Shown in pieces: positions 16,789-25,226 of a DNA stretch of 64,000 nt (position 1 is its first letter; the number at the start of each line of letters is the position of its first letter). The stretch is from Coprobacillus cateniformis (GTDB lineage: Bacteria; Bacillota_I; Bacilli_A; Erysipelotrichales; Coprobacillaceae): assembly GCF_009767585.1 (NCBI RefSeq), contig NZ_WSNW01000001.1:2874041-2938040 (forward strand). The letters are read 5' to 3'. The notes beneath the pieces were generated by a model, which saw only the letters and a list, made by a program, of their open reading frames with translations, did no database searches and had not been told where the DNA came from. Position numbers and translations under genes: made by a program.

Positions 16789-18093
16789 ATGTCGATTTTA
16801 TCTGGAAAAGGAAAAGTAAAATTAAATGGACAAAAGGCTTTAACAAAAGATAAGCCTATTTTGTCAATTGAAGCACCTGACGTTGTTTATATTCCCCTTG
16901 TTTTAGGAATGGCAACTGACTTTGATGTTCATGTCAAAGAGGGAGACCATGTATGTATAGGAACAAAAATTGCAACACGCAAGAGTATGTATGTTCCTAT
17001 TTATTCATCAGTTTCTGGAACAGTTAAGGGAATTGAAAAGCGTATGCATGCTTCAAAAAGATTACAACAGCATATTGTCATTGAAAATGACCATAAAAAT
17101 GAGAGAGTGAAAGCGTATGAAGTTAAAAATCCTGATTCTATGAGTCAGGAAGAAGTCTTCAATGCAATTAAGGAATTAGGAATTATTGGGTTAGGTGGGT
17201 CTGGATTCCCAACTTATATCAAATATTCTCATCCTCAAAATATTGAAACAATCTTAATTAATGGTGTTGAATGTGAACCATTTTTAACAAGTGATCATCT
17301 TGCAATGAAAAGAGATATTAAAGCTTTGTTTGATGGAACACAATATTTAATGAAAGCTGCTGGTGCGAAGAATGCAATTATTGCTATTAAAGAACATAAA
17401 CCGGACTTAATGGAATTACTAGTTGAAGAAGCAAAGAATTATAGCAATATTGAACCAAGAGAAGTTCCTGATCGTTATCCAATGGGATGGGAAAGAGTTT
17501 TGGTTGAAACAGTCTTTAAGAAAGAGTTTGATAAATTACCTGCTGAAATTGGTGTTATAGTCAATAACTCATCAACTGCAATTGCTTTATCTAAAGGAAT
17601 TAGAAATGGTGAGCCAATTACACATAGAGTTGTGACATTCTCTGGGAATGGACTTAAAAATCCACAAAACGTAGAGGTTGCGATTGGAACACCGGTGAAT
17701 TATATTGTTGAAAAACTTGGTGGTTATATTGATGATGACTGTGATGGATTCTTAGTTGGTGGTGGACCAATGATGGGAAAATCGGTAATGAATGATACAT
17801 TCGTTATTTATTCTCATAATAATGCCATCACTGTTATGAAAAAAGAAAACATCCAGCCTTTACCATGTTTAAAATGTGGTGAATGTACTTTACATTGTCC
17901 AGCTCATTTACAACCTGTACGTATTATGCAAGGTGAAAAGGCTGGAAATGTAGAATTGATTGGAAAATTAGATGTTGAACGTTGTGTTGAATGTGGTATG
18001 TGTACTTACATCTGTCCAAGTAAGATTGAAGTGACAGATATGGTTGCAAAAGCGAAACGTCGTTATCAATTAGCACAAAAAAGAAAAGCGTAG
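16789..18093 (+). CDS. rnfC: Rnf complex subunit C
   Basis: 434 residues, peripheral cytoplasmic subunit that binds NADH and FMN. It has an N-terminal biotinyl-like domain, a Rossmann-like NADH/FMN region with GLGGSGFPTYIK, and two C-terminal 4Fe-4S motifs (CLKCGECTLHCP and CVECGMCTYICPS). The complex couples ferredoxin oxidation and NAD+ reduction to Na+ or H+ pumping. ATG at 16789 with GGAGG. First gene of the operon C-D-G-E-A-(small)-B. The presence of both clusters shows that the electron path in this subunit is intact. Confidence 0.96.
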   Translation: MSILSGKGKVKLNGQKALTKDKPILSIEAPDVVYIPLVLGMATDFDVHVKEGDHVCIGTKIATRKSMYVPIYSSVSGTVKGIEKRMHASKRLQQHIVIENDHKNERVKAYEVKNPDSMSQEEVFNAIKELGIIGLGGSGFPTYIKYSHPQNIETILINGVECEPFLTSDHLAMKRDIKALFDGTQYLMKAAGAKNAIIAIKEHKPDLMELLVEEAKNYSNIEPREVPDRYPMGWERVLVETVFKKEFDKLPAEIGVIVNNSSTAIALSKGIRNGEPITHRVVTFSGNGLKNPQNVEVAIGTPVNYIVEKLGGYIDDDCDGFLVGGGPMMGKSVMNDTFVIYSHNNAITVMKKENIQPLPCLKCGECTLHCPAHLQPVRIMQGEKAGNVELIGKLDVERCVECGMCTYICPSKIEVTDMVAKAKRRYQLAQKRKA

Positions 18094-18107
18094 AGAGGAG
18101 TTTGATC

Positions 18108-19958
18108 ATGAAGATTACTTTACAAAGAACATCACCAAACTATAAACAAAAGCTCTCTACACATAGAATTATGAGAGATTTGGCAATTGGTCTTATGGTG
18201 ATTGTTGCTTACTCATTATATTTTTATTACTATAACTACCCAACTAATGAACCATTAATTGCTGCTGCATTAATTTATGTGGTTTCAATTGTTGTGGGAG
18301 TTGCAACTGAAGCTGTATGGGGCTTAATCCATAAAACAAATGTATTAGAACAAATTAAAAATGGTTTTCCTATTATTACATCTGTTATTTTTGCTTTAAC
18401 ATTGCCAATAGGAACACCTTTATATGTTGTTGCAATTGGATCTTTCGTTTCTATTTTCTTAGGAAAATTAGTATTTGGAGGATTTGGAAATAACATTTTT
18501 AATCCTGCATTGGTAGGTCGTGTCCTTGTTCATTTATCATTTGGTGATAAGTTATTGCCATATGTGAATGGGATGGCGGGAGCTCAAGGAATTGTTGATA
18601 TCACATCAACTGCGACTCCTGCAACAATGCTTGCTGGAACAAACTGGATGGGTGGTGCTGACTTTAGCTACACATTGATGGACTTATTGACTGGTACACA
18701 TGGTGGAACTTTGGGAGAAACATGTATCTGGTTAATCTTACTTGTCGGAGTTGTTTTGGCATTGAGAAGAGTCTTTGATGCTAGAATTCCTGTTGCCTAT
18801 TTAGGAACAGTACTTATTTTAAGTGGTGTCTATGCAATCATGAATGGTTTGGATTTATTCACTTATCCTGTTATGCATTTATGTATTGGAGGAGTCGTGT
18901 TTGGAGCTATTTTCATGGCAACAGATCCAGTCACTTCTCCAACGAGTCCTCTTGGTAAGATTATTTATGGAATTGGACTCGGGTTCTTAACAATGATTAT
19001 TCGTTTAAAAGCAAATTATCCTGAAGGTGTTTTATTCTCTATTTTAATGATGAATATGTTAACACCATTAATTGATTCATTTATTTTAGGAAGAACAAAT
19101 ACAAGAATTGTTAAGCAATGGGCAACAATTGGCGTTTGTTTGGCAGTGTCTATAGGTTGTGTCTTTGGAGCAGGATATAGTATTCAAAGTGATATTGCAG
19201 CTAAAAAAGCAAAAGAAGAATTAGCAGCTAAGAAAAAAGAAGAAGCTGAAAAGAAAAAGGCTGAAGAAGAAGCTAATTCTTATAATTGGAAAGTATTGGA
19301 AGAAGTTGATGGCGGATATATTATGGAAACAACAGGATATTCTTCTGATCAACCAATGAAAATTGAAGTGAAAGTTTCTGGTGATACTGTTAAATCAGTA
19401 AAGGTTTTAGAATCAGCAGGTGAAACAGAATATTATGGAGCTGAAATTATTCATGGAACTGCAGTGGCAACTCCTGAAGGAAAAGCATTCTATGATAAGT
19501 TCTTAACTGGTGAGTTTAAGACAAGTGATATTGATGGCGTTGATACAAAGACTGGTGCAACAATGACAACAAAAGGTATTGTGAATGCGATTAAAGGTGC
19601 TATTGTTATGTCACAAATGGAACGTGAAGTCAAAGGTGATACTTATGTTTATACAATGAGTGAAGTAGGATATACAGAGTCAGAACCTATGAAAATAAAA
19701 ATTACTGTTGATAAAGCAAAACAAATGGTAACAAAAATTGAATTTTTAGATGCATCTGGTGAAACAGAATACTATGGAGCTGAATTAATTCATGGTACAG
19801 CTGTAGCAACTCCAGAAGGAAAAGCATTCTATGATAAGTATCTTGCAAAAGAATTTGGATTTGCTGATATCGATGGTGTTGATACAAAAACTGGTGCAAC
19901 AATGACAACGAAAGGAATTGTTTCTGCAATTAAAAAAGCAATTGCAGCAACAAAATAA
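18108..19958 (+). CDS. rnfD: Rnf subunit D fused to two extra FMN-binding domains
   Basis: 616 residues, against roughly 310-350 for a standard RnfD. Residues 1-360 are the integral-membrane RnfD/NqrB domain with about ten helices; its covalent FMN site is likely in STATPATML. A Lys/Glu/Ala-rich linker (about 364-392) follows. Then come two near-identical FMN-binding domains (about 393-500 and 505-616), each ending in the flavinylation motif TKTGATMTT (threonines near 485 and 598). The repeat unit is 339 bp. Both domains should be extracytoplasmic, like RnfG. The ATG at 18108 is preferred over an upstream TTG at 18102 because GAGGAG is 7 nt away. Confidence 0.93.
   Translation: MKITLQRTSPNYKQKLSTHRIMRDLAIGLMVIVAYSLYFYYYNYPTNEPLIAAALIYVVSIVVGVATEAVWGLIHKTNVLEQIKNGFPIITSVIFALTLPIGTPLYVVAIGSFVSIFLGKLVFGGFGNNIFNPALVGRVLVHLSFGDKLLPYVNGMAGAQGIVDITSTATPATMLAGTNWMGGADFSYTLMDLLTGTHGGTLGETCIWLILLVGVVLALRRVFDARIPVAYLGTVLILSGVYAIMNGLDLFTYPVMHLCIGGVVFGAIFMATDPVTSPTSPLGKIIYGIGLGFLTMIIRLKANYPEGVLFSILMMNMLTPLIDSFILGRTNTRIVKQWATIGVCLAVSIGCVFGAGYSIQSDIAAKKAKEELAAKKKEEAEKKKAEEEANSYNWKVLEEVDGGYIMETTGYSSDQPMKIEVKVSGDTVKSVKVLESAGETEYYGAEIIHGTAVATPEGKAFYDKFLTGEFKTSDIDGVDTKTGATMTTKGIVNAIKGAIVMSQMEREVKGDTYVYTMSEVGYTESEPMKIKITVDKAKQMVTKIEFLDASGETEYYGAELIHGTAVATPEGKAFYDKYLAKEFGFADIDGVDTKTGATMTTKGIVSAIKKAIAATK
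19419..19958 (+). repeat. Tandem duplication inside rnfD (339-bp period)
   Basis: GGTGAAACAGAATA begins at 19419 and again at 19758. Long stretches, such as GAAGGAAAAGCATTCTATGA, are identical in both copies. It encodes the two FMN-binding domains. Confidence 0.9.
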
Positions 19959-19970
19959 GGAGGATCATAT

Positions 19971-20486
19971 ATGAAAATATTAAAATTAGCTCTTTTCCTT
20001 GCAGTCGTTGCTGGACTTTCAGGAGCAGCATTATCAGTTGTTTACGAAATGACTGATCCTATTATTCAAGAAGCTAAAATTGCAAGCGAAAAAGAAAATT
20101 TAGTTAAAATTTATTCTTCTGCAGAATTTAAAGCGTTAGAAACTGATACATCAAAGTATCCTTCTATTCAAGGTGTTTATGAAGCAGAGGGAAATGGTTA
20201 TGTATATAAATGTAGTGTGACAGGGTATGGTGGTGCTAGTACACCTATCGTTTATCTTATTGCCTTAGATAATGATGGAACTTATAAAGGTTATGAAGTT
20301 ATTGATGCGAGTGGTGAAACAAGTGGTTTTGGATCTAAAGTTGCAGAACCAGACTTTAAAAATGGAATTGTAGGAAAGAATATTGGTGATTCTATTGATA
20401 CAATTTCTGGTGCTACTGTTTCTTCAAGTGCTGTTATTACAGGTATTGAAGAAGCAACTGCTCATTATGAAGACAATTTTAAATAG
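19971..20486 (+). CDS. rnfG: Rnf complex subunit G
   Basis: 171 residues: an N-terminal transmembrane helix (LALFLAVVAGLSGAALSVVY) and an extracytoplasmic FMN-binding domain with DTISGATVSSSAV, in which the Thr is covalently flavinylated. It carries electrons outside the membrane between the B and D/E parts. AGGAGG precedes the ATG; 12 bp separate it from rnfD. Its FMN domain is clearly different from the pair fused to RnfD, so the operon encodes at least three covalent FMN sites of this type. Confidence 0.96.
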   Translation: MKILKLALFLAVVAGLSGAALSVVYEMTDPIIQEAKIASEKENLVKIYSSAEFKALETDTSKYPSIQGVYEAEGNGYVYKCSVTGYGGASTPIVYLIALDNDGTYKGYEVIDASGETSGFGSKVAEPDFKNGIVGKNIGDSIDTISGATVSSSAVITGIEEATAHYEDNFK

Positions 20487-20499
20487 GGAGGGAACATAG

Positions 20500-21150
20500 A
20501 TGAAAAAATTTGATATATTCAAAAAAGGATTATTTATTGAAAATCCAATCTTTGTATTATTGTTAGGTCTATGTTCAGCTCTAGCAATTACTACAACTTT
20601 AACAAATGCTATTGGTATGGGAATGGCTGTTATTTGTGTTTTGATTATGAGTAATGTCATTATTTCATTGCTTAGAAAGATAATTCCAAATGAAATTAGG
20701 ATTCCTGTATTTATTGTTATTATTGCAACATTAGTAAAATGTGTACAAATGTTAATGAATGCCTATACTCCAGCTTTATATGAGTCTTTAGGTGTATTCA
20801 TTCCATTAATTGTTGTTAACTGTATTATTCTTGGAAGAGCTGAAAGTTTTGCTTCTAAGAATGGTGTTATTGATTCTTTATTAGATGCTATTGGAATGGG
20901 ATTAGGATATACATTTGCTGTTGTTGTGATTTCGTTCTTTAGAGAATTAATTGGTTCTGGTGGTTTATCTTTATATAATCCCTTTGATGCAAGCCAAGTG
21001 ATTTTCCAATTTGAGTTCTTTAAAGATTATTCCATTTCATTATTTACACAACCTGCTGGAGCATTTATTACTTTAGGTTGTATCCTTGCTTTTATTCAAT
21101 TCTTAAGAGTGAGAAAAGAAAACAAAGCAAAGAAAGCGGAGGTGAAATAG
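20500..21150 (+). CDS. rnfE: Rnf complex subunit E
   Basis: 216 residues, six transmembrane helices. Signature stretches are NPIFVLLLGLCSALAITT, LGVFIPLIVVNCIILGRAE (a cysteine involved in the shared Fe-S site with RnfA) and the basic, Lys-rich C-terminus. GGGAGGG RBS. It is homologous to RnfA and inserted in the opposite topology; together they hold a membrane-embedded cluster. Confidence 0.96.
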   Translation: MKKFDIFKKGLFIENPIFVLLLGLCSALAITTTLTNAIGMGMAVICVLIMSNVIISLLRKIIPNEIRIPVFIVIIATLVKCVQMLMNAYTPALYESLGVFIPLIVVNCIILGRAESFASKNGVIDSLLDAIGMGLGYTFAVVVISFFRELIGSGGLSLYNPFDASQVIFQFEFFKDYSISLFTQPAGAFITLGCILAFIQFLRVRKENKAKKAEVK

Positions 21151-21151
21151 T

Positions 21152-21724
21152 ATGGGATTAGTGAGTTTGTTTATTGGGTTAACATTTGTTAACAATGTTG
21201 TATTAAGTAAATTCTATGCTGTTTGTCCATTACTTGGAGTTTCTAAGAAACCAAAGAATGCATTAAATATGGGATATGCGGTAACATTTGTTATTTTTGT
21301 TGCATCGATTGTCACATATGCAATTTATCATGGGGTTTTAAAACCATTAGAAATTACTTATTTAGATTTAATTACATTTATTTTGGTTATTGCTTCTCTT
21401 GTTCAATTTGTTGAAATGTTTTTGAAGAAAACAAGTCCAGAGATTTATAAGTCTATGGGTGTTTATTTACCATTAATTACAACAAACTGTGCAGTTCTTG
21501 GTGTTGCATTAGATAATATCAGTGCTAACTATAGTTTTATTGAAGCAGCTGTTGCTGGTTTGGCAGTTCCTATTGGTTTTACAATTGTTATTTATGTATT
21601 TGCAACAATTAGAGAAAGACTTGATATTGCAAATGTTCCTGCAAGTTTTAAAGGAACTCCAATTGCATTAATTACTGCTGGTATTATGGCATGTGCTCTT
21701 GCCGGAATCGCAGGTCTTGTTTAA
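21152..21724 (+). CDS. rnfA: Rnf complex subunit A
   Basis: 190 residues, six transmembrane helices. TFVNNVVLSKFYAVCPLLGVSKK and YLPLITTNCAVLGVALDN hold the two cysteines that, with those of RnfE, bind the intramembrane 2Fe-2S centre. It starts 1 bp after rnfE and its stop overlaps the next start (TAATG), so translation is coupled. Confidence 0.96.
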   Translation: MGLVSLFIGLTFVNNVVLSKFYAVCPLLGVSKKPKNALNMGYAVTFVIFVASIVTYAIYHGVLKPLEITYLDLITFILVIASLVQFVEMFLKKTSPEIYKSMGVYLPLITTNCAVLGVALDNISANYSFIEAAVAGLAVPIGFTIVIYVFATIRERLDIANVPASFKGTPIALITAGIMACALAGIAGLV

Positions 21725-21909
21725 TGAATATTTGGGCTTTTGTTTGGATGGCAATTTTAATTGTTGTCTTTATTGGAACATATTTATTAAACAAAAACAC
21801 TCCTAAACCTGAGGGGTGTGAAGAATTGAGCGAGTGTGGTGGGTGCAATAATATTGCTTGTTCTCACAACACTGCTCATCATAAGGAGGAGGTCAAGGAT
21901 GAATATTAG
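21724..21909 (+). CDS. Small cysteine-rich membrane protein within the rnf operon
   Basis: 61 residues. One N-terminal transmembrane helix (IWAFVWMAILIVVFIGTYLL) is followed by a soluble tail with four cysteines in CEELSECGGCNNIAC and a His-rich end. Its start overlaps the rnfA stop by 1 bp and its end overlaps rnfB by 11 bp, so it is co-translated with both. It is not a standard Rnf subunit. The four cysteines could hold an Fe-S cluster or a metal, or assist cofactor insertion. It resembles the FeoB-associated Cys-rich style (CGGCxxxxC) but has no feo gene nearby. Confidence 0.72.
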   Translation: MNIWAFVWMAILIVVFIGTYLLNKNTPKPEGCEELSECGGCNNIACSHNTAHHKEEVKDEY

Positions 21910-22210
21910 TGCTGTTTTATCATTGGTGGCTATTGGAGCAGTTTTAGGATGTATTCTTGGTATTGCAAATAAATATCTAGTTGTTGAAGAAGATCATCGT
22001 ATAGCTGATGTTATTGAAATGCTTCCAGGTGCTAACTGCGGAGGATGTGGATATCCAGGATGCTCTGGATTTGCAAATGCTCTTGTTGAAGGTGAAGCAA
22101 CTAAAGTTTCTGCTTGTGTTGTGAGTAATCAAGAAACCAGAGAGAAAGTTGCAACCTATCTGAATGAAACTCCTGGTCCTGATGGAAAAGCTGTTAGTGT
22201 AACAATTTAA
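21899..22210 (+). CDS. rnfB: Rnf complex subunit B, short form without ferredoxin domain
   Basis: 103 residues. The N-terminal transmembrane helix (VLSLVAIGAVLGCILGIA) and the first 4Fe-4S domain (CGGCGYPGC...C near residues 43-72) are present. Standard RnfB continues with two or more ferredoxin-type CxxCxxCxxxCP motifs; here the frame stops right after the first domain with DGKAVSVTI. The next 212 bases contain a terminator and a promoter and no Cys-rich frame, so this is not a simple frameshift. ATG at 21899 with AAGGAGGAGG. Last gene of the operon. Confidence 0.88.
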   Translation: MNISAVLSLVAIGAVLGCILGIANKYLVVEEDHRIADVIEMLPGANCGGCGYPGCSGFANALVEGEATKVSACVVSNQETREKVATYLNETPGPDGKAVSVTI

Positions 22211-22224
22211 TAGAAATAGATAAG

Positions 22225-22266
22225 AGACAAGTTTATGAATATTCATTATTCGAACTTGTCTTTTAT
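22225..22266 (+). terminator. Intrinsic terminator of the rnf operon
   Basis: AGACAAGTT / AACTTGTCT with a loop that itself contains the palindrome ATGAATATTCAT, followed by TTTA. Confidence 0.8.
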
Positions 22267-22367
22267 AATTGAAATTATGCAGGTTTATGACTTTATCACA
22301 AATCATTAAAATATGAATATAAAAGTTATAAAAATAGGGGAGTATAGTGATAAATTTGACATCTTCT

Positions 22368-22395
22368 TTGATAATTTGAAAGTATGTGTTATACT
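22368..22395 (+). promoter_or_regulatory. Promoter of the DEAD-box helicase gene
   Basis: TTGATA (22368-22373), 16-bp spacer, TATACT (22390-22395), 28 bp before the ATG. Confidence 0.6.
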
Positions 22396-22422
22396 GTTGA
22401 TATTTGAGAAAAGAGGATATAC

Positions 22423-23736
22423 ATGAAATTTAAAGAACTAAAGTTAATAGAACCATTACAAATGGCAATTGAAAAATTAAATTATACAGAAGCAACACCA
22501 ATTCAGGAACAAGCTATACCTTTATTATTAGAGGGAAGAGATTTACTTGGTTGTGCAAAAACTGGTACTGGAAAGACTGCTGCTTTTGCTTTACCTATAT
22601 TACAGAAATTATATTTAAGAGATGAAAGTGAAAAATATCCAAGAACTATTAAGGCATTGATTTTGGCTCCAACAAGAGAATTAGCAATGCAAATAGATGA
22701 AACATTTCAATCTATGAATTCTTTTGTGAATTTGAAATCAACAGTTATTTTTGGTGGTGTTCGTCAAGGTTCACAAGTCACAAAGATTGAAAGGGGAATT
22801 GATGTTTTAATAGCAACACCAGGACGTTTGAGTGATTTATATAAACAAGGTTTACTAGATTTAAGTCATATTGAATATTTTGTTTTAGATGAAGCTGATC
22901 GTATGTTGGATATGGGATTTATTAATGATATTCGCAGGATTATGAAGTATATACCAAAGCAAAGACAAACGATGTTATTTTCAGCAACATTACCAAAAGA
23001 AATTCAGCATTTGATTGATGAAATTTTGAATAATCCTGAAAAGGTTATGGTGAGTTCAGGACAAATGACAGTTGAGAGAATACAACAATCATTATATTAT
23101 GTTGATAAAGCTAATAAAGCAAAATTATTAATTAAACTTTTGGAGAATCCTCAAATTTATAATGCAATCGTTTTTGTAAGAACAAAAAGAAATGCCAATA
23201 CATTATGTAAGAAACTTCAAAGAGCAGGAATTGAAGCAGAAGCTATTCATGGGGATAAATCGCAAAATGCTAGGGTCAGAGCTTTAAATCGATTTAAGGA
23301 AGATAAAGTACGTGTACTGGTAGCAACTGATATAGCAGCTAGAGGCATTGATGTTGATCATTTAACACATGTTGTTAATTTTGATTTACCAGAGCAAGCT
23401 GAGAACTATGTGCATCGTATTGGAAGAACAGCCAGAGCAGGAGCAGATGGAACGGCAATTACATTTTGCTGCTTTCAAGAAAAATCAGATTTATCAGAAG
23501 TAGAAAAGTTTATTGGTGAAAAGATTCCAGTTATAGAGAATCCTTATTATCCAATGGAAGACTTTAGTGTTCCTGTTAAAAAAGTAACATCACAGATGAA
23601 AAAATCTAATCAAACATCAAAAAAGAATAATCAAAAACAAAAAAATCAAAATACACAAAAGATAATTCAAAAACAAAAGCATAGTCAACCAAAACAGAAG
23701 AAACGTTCTTTTCATCAAAACAAGAAAACAGTATAA
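22423..23736 (+). CDS. DEAD-box ATP-dependent RNA helicase
   Basis: 437 residues. Motifs in order: Q motif ATPIQEQAIP, Walker A AKTGTGKTAAFALP, PTRELAMQ, GGVR, TPGRL, DEADRMLDMGF, SAT, and motif VI HRIGRTARAGADG. The C-terminal 65 residues are a Lys/Gln/Asn-rich disordered tail (residues about 373-437) that would bind RNA. It belongs to the RhlE/CshA type, used in ribosome assembly, RNA decay and cold adaptation. Monocistronic, with its own promoter and a terminator overlapping the end. Confidence 0.95.
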   Translation: MKFKELKLIEPLQMAIEKLNYTEATPIQEQAIPLLLEGRDLLGCAKTGTGKTAAFALPILQKLYLRDESEKYPRTIKALILAPTRELAMQIDETFQSMNSFVNLKSTVIFGGVRQGSQVTKIERGIDVLIATPGRLSDLYKQGLLDLSHIEYFVLDEADRMLDMGFINDIRRIMKYIPKQRQTMLFSATLPKEIQHLIDEILNNPEKVMVSSGQMTVERIQQSLYYVDKANKAKLLIKLLENPQIYNAIVFVRTKRNANTLCKKLQRAGIEAEAIHGDKSQNARVRALNRFKEDKVRVLVATDIAARGIDVDHLTHVVNFDLPEQAENYVHRIGRTARAGADGTAITFCCFQEKSDLSEVEKFIGEKIPVIENPYYPMEDFSVPVKKVTSQMKKSNQTSKKNNQKQKNQNTQKIIQKQKHSQPKQKKRSFHQNKKTV

Positions 23737-23752
23737 TATGTTTTCTTGTTTT
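23719..23752 (+). terminator. Intrinsic terminator of the helicase gene
   Basis: AACAAGAAAACA / TGTTTTCTTGTT, a perfect 12-bp stem. The left arm is coding and the stop codon is in the loop. Confidence 0.85.
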
Positions 23753-23827
23753 AAATTGTATTTTAGAGAGCATAATAATTGAAGTTATGAGCAAAGCGAG
23801 TACAATAATATCTTGAGGTGATATAAA

Positions 23828-25003
23828 GTGAAAATAACAGATTCTTTAGTATATGTAGGTGTTGAAGACAAAACTCTTGATTTGTTTGAAGGACAATATC
23901 CTATACCCAATGGAGTGACTTATAATTCGTATGTTATTTTAGATGATAAAATAGCAATCATGGATACTGTTGATAAAAGAGGTCAAGATATATGGTTGAA
24001 AAATATAGAAGCGGTTTTAAAGGATAAGATTCCAGATTATTTAGTTGTTTCTCATATGGAACCTGATCATGGAGCTAGTATTCAGATTTTATCTGAGAAA
24101 TATCCAAGTATGAAAATAGTCGGAAATGTGAAGACTTTTACAATGATGGAACAATTCTTTCATACCGATTTTATTCAACAGAAAATGATTGTTAAAGAAG
24201 GCGATACACTCTGTCTTGGAAAACATAATTTACAATTTATAATGGCACCTATGGTGCATTGGCCAGAAGTCATGATGTCTTATGAACAACATGAAAAAAC
24301 CCTTTTTTCAGCTGATGCATTTGGAACATTTGGCTCTTTTGATCAGGAATTATGGGAAGAGGAAGCAAGACGTTATTATCTTAATATTGTTGGCAAATAT
24401 GGCTTGCAAGTTCAGAATGTACTTAAGAAAGCAAAAATGTTAGATATTCAAATGATTTGTCCATTACATGGACCAGTATTAAATAATCATTTAGATGAAT
24501 ACATACATCATTATTGTTTATGGAGTCAATATCAACCAGAAGAAAGTGGTGTATTGATTGCTTATGCATCTATTCATGGTAACACAAAAGATGCTGTGAT
24601 GTATCTTGCTCATCTTTTGGAAATGCAGGGAGAAACAGTCGTTATGCATGATTTATGTCGTACAGATGTGTCTTATGTTGTTGCAGATGCTTTTCGATAT
24701 GATCGGCTTATCTTAGCAAGTTCGTCTTATGATGGTGGCGTTTTCTGTCCTATGGAAACATTGTTACATCATTTGAAGAGTAAGAATTTCCAAAATAGAG
24801 ATATTGCGTTAATTGAAAATGGAACTTGGGCTCCAAGTGCTATCAAAGCAATGAACGAAATTTTGGAACCAATGAAGAATATTCATATTATGGAACCAAC
24901 TGTTACAATTCGCTCTACATTGAGTGAAAAAAACAAAGCAGAGTTTCAAATATTAATCAAGTCAATTATGGAAGGAGGGTGTAAGGATGAAATATGTGTG
25001 TGA
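23828..25003 (+). CDS. fprA: Flavodiiron protein (FprA family)
   Basis: 391 residues. The N-terminal metallo-beta-lactamase-like domain (1-250) has the diiron ligands HMEPDHG (HxExDH), APMVHWPE, FSADAFGTFG and CPLHGPV. The C-terminal flavodoxin domain (about 252-391) has the FMN loop YASIHGNTKDA. It reduces O2 to water or NO to N2O, protecting an anaerobe. GTG start with TTGAGGTG upstream. The rubredoxin gene overlaps its 3' end by 17 bp and supplies the electron donor. Confidence 0.95.
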   Translation: MKITDSLVYVGVEDKTLDLFEGQYPIPNGVTYNSYVILDDKIAIMDTVDKRGQDIWLKNIEAVLKDKIPDYLVVSHMEPDHGASIQILSEKYPSMKIVGNVKTFTMMEQFFHTDFIQQKMIVKEGDTLCLGKHNLQFIMAPMVHWPEVMMSYEQHEKTLFSADAFGTFGSFDQELWEEEARRYYLNIVGKYGLQVQNVLKKAKMLDIQMICPLHGPVLNNHLDEYIHHYCLWSQYQPEESGVLIAYASIHGNTKDAVMYLAHLLEMQGETVVMHDLCRTDVSYVVADAFRYDRLILASSSYDGGVFCPMETLLHHLKSKNFQNRDIALIENGTWAPSAIKAMNEILEPMKNIHIMEPTVTIRSTLSEKNKAEFQILIKSIMEGGCKDEICV

Positions 25004-25148
25004 TGTCTGTGGTTATATTTATGATGAAGATTTAGGTGATCCAGATAATGGGATTGCTGCTGGAACAAAGTTTGATAAACTTCCAGACGATTGGGTTTGC
25101 CCATTATGTGGTGTAGGAACTGATCAATTTTCAAAAGTTGAAGAATAG
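24987..25148 (+). CDS. Rubredoxin
   Basis: 53 residues with the iron site CDVCG (Cys5, Cys8) and CPLCG (Cys38, Cys41), plus the conserved YIYDEDLGDPDNGI and DDWVCPLC. It is a small one-electron carrier. The start lies inside the flavodiiron gene, with GGAGGGTGTAAGG upstream, so both are made from one message and act as a pair. The length is normal for the family. Confidence 0.96.
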   Translation: MKYVCDVCGYIYDEDLGDPDNGIAAGTKFDKLPDDWVCPLCGVGTDQFSKVEE

Positions 25149-25164
25149 TTTTCTATTCTTTTTC
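25141..25164 (+). terminator. Intrinsic terminator of fprA-rubredoxin
   Basis: AAGAATAG / CTATTCTT with a TTTT loop and TTTC tail. The stop codon TAG is in the left arm. Confidence 0.75.
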
Positions 25165-25209
25165 TTTACAACAATTGACAAATATGTTATATTAAGTTCG
25201 TAGCCGAAC
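25165..25209 (+). promoter_or_regulatory. Promoter and operator of the MarR gene
   Basis: TTTACA (25165-25170), 17-bp spacer, TATATT (25188-25193). The palindrome GTTCGTAGCCGAAC (25196-25209) lies just after the -10. It is a plausible autoregulatory MarR site. Confidence 0.6.
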
Positions 25210-25226
25210 AAATAGGAAGTGAAAAC

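Noticed and set aside
18102..18107. TTG start for rnfD two codons upstream
   Set aside because: It is only 1-2 nt from the GAGGAG RBS; the ATG at 18108 has normal spacing.
22211..22422. Possible frameshifted ferredoxin domain of RnfB
   Set aside because: Read in all phases; contains a terminator and a promoter but no CxxCxxC cluster motif.
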